Source: an uncultured Eubacteriales bacterium (GTDB lineage Bacteria > Bacillota > Clostridia > Oscillospirales > Oscillospiraceae). Taken from it: 25,044 nt of DNA. The stretch spans positions 1 to 25,044 of the forward strand of contig USQL01000027.1 in the NCBI GenBank assembly GCA_900556935.1, written 5' to 3'. Below the pieces are notes generated by a model that saw only the letters and a program-made list of their open reading frames with translations, was not told the origin of the DNA and did no database searches. The stretch's first letter is position 1; the number at the start of each line of letters is the position of its first letter. Of this stretch, positions 19,949-25,044 are shown piece by piece. The position numbers and the translations under genes were made by a program.

Positions 19949-22702
19949 ATGGCACAAAAGAAGCCATCTAGCCGCGCGGATGAAGCCGCGGCCAAATCCA
20001 AAACAAAACCTGCCGCTGGGAAACCCAGCGGCAAATCTGCCCCTCCGAAGAAGCGGGCTCCGGAAAAGGTGAAGAAAAGCAATCAGGATTTCGCGGGGGG
20101 CTTGGCACCCAACGTGCTCTTTGCCGTGCTCAGCGCCGTCTTGTTTGTGCTGTTTTTGGTGATTGCCATCAATCCCGACGGGGCATTGCTCAAGGCCATG
20201 AAATCCGTCATACTGGGCCTTCTGGGCCAGGTGGGCTTTTATTTCTCCATCCCGGCCCTGGTGTACCTGTTTATCATCCAGACCTTCGGAAGAAAGCACG
20301 CTCCCGCCATGCGCAGCATCTGCCTGATTGCTTTTGTCTTCTTCTGCGGCAGCATCTACCATCTGGCGGTTCAGAAGCAGGGCATGGCCCAGGGCTTTGC
20401 CGTCATTGCCGACCTCTACACCGGCGGCCTGGATGGCCGCACCGGCGGTGTGCTCTGCGGGGGCCTGGCCATGCTGATTCGCTGGGCCTGCGGCAATGTG
20501 ATTTCCTACCTGATTCTGGCCCTTGCCGCCCTGCTGACCCTACTCGGCTCCATGCAGATTACCATTCCCAGCATTATCCGGGCCATTGCCAACCGGCCCA
20601 GAGAGCAGTGGGACGAGGAGGAAGAAGAGGAGGATTATATCGAGCCCGCCGCGGCGGTTGTCAATCACCTTGCCAATAAGCGCATCGAGCAGAAGCGCAA
20701 AAAGCTTACCCCGCCTGTGGAGGCCCCGGCGCTTCCGGAGGAGACGTCCCGGGAGGCACCCCGGCCCAGAAAGCAGCCGAAGCAGGAGCCCCAGCGGGAG
20801 CCCCAGCGGGAGCCTGCCGTACCCCAAACGCCCAAGCAGGACCTGGGCGTGCCGTCCCGGGCCGCGGACGTGATGAATACCGCGGGCCTGGACATTGATT
20901 CGCCCCTCTATCCCGCGGCACCTGTCCCGGAGCGGGGCGTTCCCGTGGAAAAGGAGCCGGAGGAGCTGGAACGCCCGGTTTCCCGCCCGGAGCCCATCCC
21001 CCGGGAGATGCCGAAGCTCACCAGAAAGCCAGAGCCTGTTCCCGAAAAGCCCGCCAAGCAGACCGCAGTGAAGGAAGCGCCAAGCCAGGCCAAGGAAGCG
21101 GAGACCGGGGAGAAGCCCGGAAAGGTCACCACCAAGGAGGCGGCCGAGTCCGCCCGCCAGGTTGCGGCGGAGATTGCCCAGACCAAGGAGACCCCCCAGG
21201 CGGCCTACAGCTTCCCGCCCCTGGATTTGCTGCGCCGCCCCGTAGGGGCCAGCACCGACGGAACCGAGGAGATGCGGGAAAATTCCAGACGGCTCAACGA
21301 AACTCTGGCCAGCTTCCACATCGATGCCCATATCATCAATGTCACCCGGGGCCCCAGCGTTACAAGGTATGAGGTGGAGCTTGATAAGGGTGTGCGGCTG
21401 AGCAAGCTGACCTCCTGCGCCGATGACATTGCCCTGAGCCTGGGGGCTTCCGGCGTTCGGATTGCCGCTGTTCCCGGCAAAATCTCCATTGTGGGCATTG
21501 AGGTTCCCAACCGCACCGTGACTACGGTCTCTCTGCGGGAGGTGGTGGATTCTCCGGAGTTTGCCAGAGCAAAATCCAAGTCCTCTTTCTCTGTGGGCAA
21601 GGATATTGGCGGCAACTGCATTGTGGGCAACATTGCCAAAATGCCCCATATGCTCATCGCCGGTACCACCGGTTCCGGTAAATCTGTGTGTATGAATTCC
21701 ATTATCATCAGCCTTCTGTACAAGGCCGGGCCTGAGGATGTCAAGCTCATTATGGTGGACCCCAAAATGGTGGAGCTGGGCATTTATAACGGCATTCCCC
21801 ATCTGCTGATTCCCGTAGTCACCGACCCCAAAAAGGCCGCCGGTTCCCTGCAATGGGCAGTCACGGAAATGCTGAGGCGGTATAAGCTCATGTCTGACGT
21901 GGGAGTTCGGGATCTGGAATCCTACAACAGCATTATGATGTCTGAAGAGGACGGCCAGAAGCTGCCCCAGATTATCGTCATCATCGATGAGCTGGCCGAC
22001 CTGATGTTGGTGGCCGCCAAGGAGGTGGAGGACTCCATCTGCCGCATTGCCCAGATGGGCCGTGCCGCCGGAATGCACCTGATCATCGCCACCCAGCGTC
22101 CCTCCGCCGATGTGATCACCGGCCTGATGAAGGCAAACATTCCCTCCCGTATTGCCTTCTCCGTGGCCTCCGCCATGGAATCCCGGATCATTCTGGATAC
22201 CCAGGGCGCGGAAAAGCTGGTAGGCAAGGGCGATATGCTCTATGCCCCCATCGGCTGCGGCAAGCCCCTGCGGGTCCAGGGCTGCTTTGTCACCGACAGC
22301 GAGGTGGAGGCAGTGGCCGGGTTTGTGAAAGAACACTATCTTGCGGACTATAACCAGCAGGTATTGGAGGAAATCGAGAAAAAGGCCCAGCAGACCGGAA
22401 AATCCGGCAAGGGTGCCTCCGCCCCGGACCCGGAACCCACGGATGCCGAGCTGGAGGGGGACGAGATGCTCCCCGCGGCGGTGGACGTGATTCTGGAAAC
22501 GGGACAGGCATCCGTCTCCATGCTTCAGCGCCGGTTAAAGCTCGGCTACGCCCGGGCCGCCCGGATTGTGGACGAGATGGAGGAAAAGGGCATCGTCGGC
22601 CCCTTCCAGGGCTCCAAGCCCCGAGCCATCCTGATCACCAAAGAAGAATGGGCCGCCCGCAACGGCGACATGCCGGAGGACGGGCCATTGTCGGAAAACT
22701 AA
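19949..22702 (+). CDS. FtsK/SpoIIIE-family DNA translocase
   Basis: Septal DNA pump that clears or moves chromosomal DNA through the closing septum, in vegetative division or into the forespore. It has 917 residues. A basic cytoplasmic tail (1-50) is followed by four to five transmembrane helices between about 50 and 200, a long Pro/Glu/Lys-rich linker (about 212-420) containing a QREPQREP repeat, then the motor: the alpha part LGASGVRIAAVPGKISIVGIEVPN, Walker A IAGTTGSGKSVCMNS at about 570-584, Walker B IIVIIDELADLMLV at about 675-688, and ATQRPSADVITGLMKANIPSRIAF. The C-terminal winged-helix gamma domain (LPAAVDVILETGQASVSMLQRRLKLGYARAARIVDEME) reads orienting DNA sequences. The ATG follows TGGAGGAG. 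Proximity to spoIIIA suggests SpoIIIE, but sequence alone cannot separate it from FtsK. Confidence 0.95.
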   Translation: MAQKKPSSRADEAAAKSKTKPAAGKPSGKSAPPKKRAPEKVKKSNQDFAGGLAPNVLFAVLSAVLFVLFLVIAINPDGALLKAMKSVILGLLGQVGFYFSIPALVYLFIIQTFGRKHAPAMRSICLIAFVFFCGSIYHLAVQKQGMAQGFAVIADLYTGGLDGRTGGVLCGGLAMLIRWACGNVISYLILALAALLTLLGSMQITIPSIIRAIANRPREQWDEEEEEEDYIEPAAAVVNHLANKRIEQKRKKLTPPVEAPALPEETSREAPRPRKQPKQEPQREPQREPAVPQTPKQDLGVPSRAADVMNTAGLDIDSPLYPAAPVPERGVPVEKEPEELERPVSRPEPIPREMPKLTRKPEPVPEKPAKQTAVKEAPSQAKEAETGEKPGKVTTKEAAESARQVAAEIAQTKETPQAAYSFPPLDLLRRPVGASTDGTEEMRENSRRLNETLASFHIDAHIINVTRGPSVTRYEVELDKGVRLSKLTSCADDIALSLGASGVRIAAVPGKISIVGIEVPNRTVTTVSLREVVDSPEFARAKSKSSFSVGKDIGGNCIVGNIAKMPHMLIAGTTGSGKSVCMNSIIISLLYKAGPEDVKLIMVDPKMVELGIYNGIPHLLIPVVTDPKKAAGSLQWAVTEMLRRYKLMSDVGVRDLESYNSIMMSEEDGQKLPQIIVIIDELADLMLVAAKEVEDSICRIAQMGRAAGMHLIIATQRPSADVITGLMKANIPSRIAFSVASAMESRIILDTQGAEKLVGKGDMLYAPIGCGKPLRVQGCFVTDSEVEAVAGFVKEHYLADYNQQVLEEIEKKAQQTGKSGKGASAPDPEPTDAELEGDEMLPAAVDVILETGQASVSMLQRRLKLGYARAARIVDEMEEKGIVGPFQGSKPRAILITKEEWAARNGDMPEDGPLSEN

Positions 22703-22712
22703 GGAATACAGG

Positions 22713-22750
22713 AACCCCGGGCAGATGCTTTAGAATCTGCCCGGGGTTTT
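22713..22750 (+). terminator. Terminator of the ftsK/spoIIIE gene
   Basis: AACCCCGGGCAGAT (22713-22726) is perfectly complementary to ATCTGCCCGGGGTT (22735-22748) with an 8-nt loop, followed by TT; 10 bp after the stop codon. Confidence 0.9.
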
Positions 22751-22761
22751 CGATATACAAC

Positions 22762-22791
22762 AAAAACGGCGGCAAAATCGCCGCCGTTTTG
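22762..22791 (-). terminator. Terminator of the minus-strand surface-protein gene
   Basis: AAAACGGCGGC (22763-22773) is perfectly complementary to GCCGCCGTTTT (22780-22790) with a 6-nt loop. Read on the minus strand the stem ends in a TTTTT run. It lies 12 bp beyond the stop codon at 22803. Confidence 0.85.
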
Positions 22792-22802
22792 TGATTGGTT
22801 GG

Positions 22803-24698
22803 TTACTTTAAAATCCCGCTGATGTCCTTTTCCGCCAGGGTGAAGGTCACCGTCTCGCCGTCATGGGTCAGGGTAAAACTGCCGGTGCCGGAGGACAGAA
22901 GGTCGGAGAGGGTAAAGTCAGACTGGGCCCTGTTGGTGACGAACCGGATCCCCGTAATGCCCTGGGCCTCCAATTGGCGAAGGCTCTCGGTGGTGCCACG
23001 GAGGGAGGCGGTGTCCGCCTGGACGGTGACGGTGAGCACCCCGTCCTTTTGCTGCGCCTGGTAAGTCAGGCTCTGGCCCTCAGGGCCGGTGACCCAGTAG
23101 GGGCTTTGCTGGTTGGGTACCTGGGTGTTCTGCTGGGTGGTCGCTTCAAGCTTGGTGCCCTTGGCCGTCCGGGTGTCCGTAACGGTGCAGCCAGCATGGG
23201 CGCAGACTGCGGTTTCCGTGCCGTCGGCATCCAGGGTGGCATCATTGTTGTAAGCATAGGTTTCAAACAGATGCCCCAGCTTGCTGCCCGCTTTGGTCCG
23301 GGTGTCGGTTGCGTCGCAGCGTTCACACTTGGCGGTCTCCGTGCCATCCTGGGTGCAGGTGGCATTGTTGTCGTAGATGTAAGCGCCAAACTGATGATTC
23401 AGCGCCGGGATGGGTTCCGTTCTGGTGTGGGCTGGATTCTTTGTACAGGTGTAGGTCCTTACCCCTGGGGTGGTACAGGTGGCAGGAGTGGTCACCTCAC
23501 CAGCGTTCCAGGAATGATCGCCCTTTTGGCCTTCGATGGTTCTGTCAGGTGTGTCCGTATTGATATTCTTACCGGGCTCGTATATCTGGATGGATCCCTC
23601 TACTGTCAAATCAGAGGTATTGGGGGAGACTTCATTTCCATCCGTCATATAGTAGCCGCCGTTGCCGATAGCCGCACCTTTGTGCCAGTTTTCATTTGCC
23701 CTGCCGCCCTGTACCTTCACCTGCGCGTCACCGGAAATCGTGACATCGCCGCCGCTACCGCTACCTCCGCAGCCGATACCGGCACCGCCGATGCCGCCCT
23801 GGGCTGTGACCTTGCCGCCCTCGATGGTAATGCCCTCGCCGCCGCCTGCGTAGCCGCCGCCGATACCGGCACCAGCATCGCCACCAGTGGCGGTTACCTC
23901 GCCGTCGGAGATGGTAATGTTACTGCCGCAGGTGCCTTCTCCGCCGCCGATACCGGCACTGCCGTAGCCGCCGGTGGCTTCTACATTGCCGCCTTCGATG
24001 GCAATGTTACTGCCGATGCCTCCGTGACCGCCGCCGATACCGGCACCACCATCGCCACCAGTGGCGGTTACCTTGCCGTCGAAGATGGTAATGTTACTGC
24101 CGCTGCCTCCTTGACCGCCGCCGATACCGGCACCGTTGAAGCCGCCGGTGGCTTCTACCTTGCCGCCTTTGATGGTAATGTTACTGCTACTGCCGCTGCC
24201 TGCGTAGCCGCCGCCGATACCGGCACCCTTGAAGCCGCCGTTGGCCTTGAGGCTGCCATTATCCTGATTGGTATCCGTAATGGTCAGGGTGCCGCCGTTG
24301 GTCTTTTCCACACCGGCGTAGTTCGTGCCGCTTTGAACCGTGTTGGTTCCGTCCAGCTCGATGTTTACGTTGCCTTGGCCGGATGTAGTGATGGCCGCCT
24401 TTCCCGTGGCGCTGGTGTCAATGTTGACATTCTCCAGGGTCACGTTGGCGGTGGCGTTTTCCGCCGCTGTGATGGTGACAGTGTTGCTAGTCGTTCCGCT
24501 GCTGGTGATGACGGGATTATCGTCTACTGTTGGGGCACCACTCCCCTGGGTAACGGTCTGGGCCGTATCCGGAGCAGCATTGACAGTAATACTGCCGTCT
24601 TTCAGATCCCATTCGGCCGCCAGAACAAAGCTGGGGATAAAGGCCCCCAGCAGCACCAGGGACAGCAGCCGTGTCGTTATTTTTTTCATAAATATCAT
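22803..24698 (-). CDS. Large secreted repeat protein (Gly-rich beta-helix-like modules plus CxxC repeats)
   Basis: A 631-residue exported protein. It has a signal peptide (MKKITTRLLSLVLLGAFIPSFVLAA, cleavage near residue 28), then an N-terminal Thr/Asn-rich beta region with NVTLENVNID and GQGNVNIELDGTNTV, as in Cthe_2159-type carbohydrate-binding proteins. Six copies of a Gly-rich unit with core GAGIGGG lie between about 150 and 325. Two to three repeats of about 45 residues with CxxC or C-x3-C pairs follow (ATCTTPGVRTYTCTKNP, ATCTQDGTETAKCERCDATDT; about 405-515), then a C-terminal beta-rich domain. No LPXTG or other sorting signal is visible, so it is probably secreted or loosely wall-bound. 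ATG 24698 is 7 nt from AAGGAGG; the ATG nine bases later is too far. Polysaccharide binding is inference from family resemblance. Confidence 0.85.
   Translation of the reverse strand: MIFMKKITTRLLSLVLLGAFIPSFVLAAEWDLKDGSITVNAAPDTAQTVTQGSGAPTVDDNPVITSSGTTSNTVTITAAENATANVTLENVNIDTSATGKAAITTSGQGNVNIELDGTNTVQSGTNYAGVEKTNGGTLTITDTNQDNGSLKANGGFKGAGIGGGYAGSGSSSNITIKGGKVEATGGFNGAGIGGGQGGSGSNITIFDGKVTATGGDGGAGIGGGHGGIGSNIAIEGGNVEATGGYGSAGIGGGEGTCGSNITISDGEVTATGGDAGAGIGGGYAGGGEGITIEGGKVTAQGGIGGAGIGCGGSGSGGDVTISGDAQVKVQGGRANENWHKGAAIGNGGYYMTDGNEVSPNTSDLTVEGSIQIYEPGKNINTDTPDRTIEGQKGDHSWNAGEVTTPATCTTPGVRTYTCTKNPAHTRTEPIPALNHQFGAYIYDNNATCTQDGTETAKCERCDATDTRTKAGSKLGHLFETYAYNNDATLDADGTETAVCAHAGCTVTDTRTAKGTKLEATTQQNTQVPNQQSPYWVTGPEGQSLTYQAQQKDGVLTVTVQADTASLRGTTESLRQLEAQGITGIRFVTNRAQSDFTLSDLLSSGTGSFTLTHDGETVTFTLAEKDISGILK
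23769..24240. repeat. Tandem repeat, 87-bp period, six units, within the surface-protein gene
   Basis: The segment GATACCGGCA recurs at 23775, 23862, 23949, 24036, 24123 and 24216: four intervals of exactly 87 bp (29 residues), with one more of 87 and a last of 93 bp. Units alternate between two flavours in protein: EGGxVEATGG/KGGKVEATGG and xDGxVTATGGD, each followed by GAGIGGG. The alternation suggests expansion by duplication of a two-unit block. Confidence 0.85.
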
Positions 24699-24744
24699 AA
24701 ATATTCCTCCTTACGCCGGAAGGGGTCTTGTCTTGTACACTATA

Positions 24745-24774
24745 AGTATAACAAACAAAAGCCCGGGATTGCAA
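24745..24774 (-). promoter_or_regulatory. Sigma-A type promoter of the surface-protein gene
   Basis: Read on the minus strand: -35 TTGCAA (24769-24774), 18-bp spacer, extended -10 TG-T-TATACT with the hexamer at 24745-24750. The start codon lies about 47 bp downstream with AAGGAGG in between. Confidence 0.75.
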
Positions 24775-24904
24775 GGCTTTTTTCAATTTTGGAAGTCCTT
24801 ACAAAATGGGGAGAAGCTTTTTGTACAATTCTTAGAAAGTGTCAGATTCCGCTTCTTTTTGATGAAACAGTCGGTGATAGTTCTCTCATAACTTTAAGAA
24901 TTTA
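24775..24904. other. AT-rich intergenic stretch without a recognisable gene
   Basis: Clearly more AT-rich than the genes. I found no ribosome binding site with a following reading frame on either strand and no strong hairpin; only a weak inverted pair ATTCTTA (24828-24834) / TAAGAAT (24895-24901). Confidence 0.6.
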
Positions 24905-24940
24905 GGACGGCGGGGCGGCTATCAGCCGCCCGAAAGCCCA
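24905..24940. repeat. GC-rich hairpin, possible intergenic repeat unit
   Basis: GGGCGGCT (24913-24920) is perfectly complementary to AGCCGCCC (24924-24931) around an ATC loop. Base composition jumps from AT-rich to GC-rich exactly here. From memory, short GGGCGGC...GCCGCCC hairpins are frequent dispersed repeats in gut Clostridia; copy number cannot be tested in one window. Confidence 0.4.
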
Positions 24941-24988
24941 CGGGACAGAGTGCTACAGATGAACGTATACCTTACCGGGCAAACCCCT

Positions 24989-25044
24989 AGCCTTCTCCTG
25001 CTGGAGAAGGTGCCCGCAGGCGGATGTGGAGGGGACACCTTGCG
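24989..25044. repeat. Probable dispersed palindromic repeat, cut by window end
   Basis: CCTTCTCC (24991-24998) is perfectly complementary to GGAGAAGG (25003-25010) with a TGCT loop, followed by GTGCCCGCAGGCGGATG. A second inverted pair AAGGTG (25007-25012) / CACCTT (25036-25041) encloses the rest. The order hairpin, GGTGCCCGC-type hairpin, GGATG resembles intergenic repeats I recall from gut Firmicutes genomes; this is recollection, not a search. Confidence 0.45.

Noticed and set aside
20540..22336. Long minus-strand open frame opposite the ftsK/spoIIIE gene
   Set aside because: Antisense shadow created by high GC at third positions. It has no recognisable domain, and the plus strand encodes a clear FtsK motor.
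22863..24905. Long open frame on the plus strand opposite the surface-protein gene
   Set aside because: Its repeats mirror the Gly-rich repeats of the minus-strand gene, there is no ribosome binding site, and the minus gene has signal peptide, promoter and terminator.

Overview
The window looks like a chromosomal segment of a GC-rich, endospore-forming member of the Clostridia, most likely a gut Oscillospiraceae/Ruminococcaceae-type bacterium. The reasons are a complete spoIIIAA-AH operon, a Firmicutes ECF transporter-truA block, strong AGGAGG-type ribosome binding sites, many GTG starts, and a cysteine-containing repeat surface protein of a kind I associate with gut Firmicutes. The taxonomic placement is inference; there is no rRNA or other marker to settle it.

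Layout. 1-2919 (+): the shared energising module of an energy-coupling factor vitamin/metal importer (ecfA1 truncated by the window edge, ecfA2, ecfT), translationally coupled to the tRNA pseudouridine synthase truA. 2931-8034 (+): an OmpR-type response regulator and a short membrane histidine kinase, followed after a leader with several inverted repeats by a LolD/MacB-type ATPase and an 880-residue FtsX-type permease, a likely stress- or peptide-responsive export/detoxification module. 8049-10600: a ClpE-like double-AAA+ unfoldase with an N-terminal zinc finger, whose ribosome binding site lies inside an 11-bp hairpin. 10602-11795: a 59-residue YtxH-like protein (-) and a strongly diverged orotidine-5'-phosphate decarboxylase homologue (+) that appears to have lost its catalytic residues. 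11834-14358: a Thr-rich lipoprotein (-), a four-cluster ferredoxin (+), an LCP-family cell-wall ligase (+) and a DUF3783-like protein (+).

14456-18932 (+): the eight-gene spoIIIA operon, tightly overlapping, encoding the mother-cell half of the forespore feeding-tube/channel complex. 19104-19934 (+): a UppP/BacA-like membrane protein lacking key catalytic residues. 19949-22702 (+): an FtsK/SpoIIIE DNA translocase. 22803-24698 (-): a large secreted protein with six copies of a Gly-rich module at an exact 87-bp period (one 93-bp interval), followed by CxxC-type repeats. 24905-25044: hairpin-rich DNA resembling intergenic repeats, running off the window edge.

The items most worth following up are the RBS-sequestering hairpin with an alternative GNRA-capped fold upstream of the ClpE-like gene, the two apparent pseudoenzymes (OMPDC-like and UppP-like), and the nested inverted repeats in front of the FtsX-type transporter. 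I did not see a CRISPR array, tRNA, rRNA, insertion sequence or phage genes.
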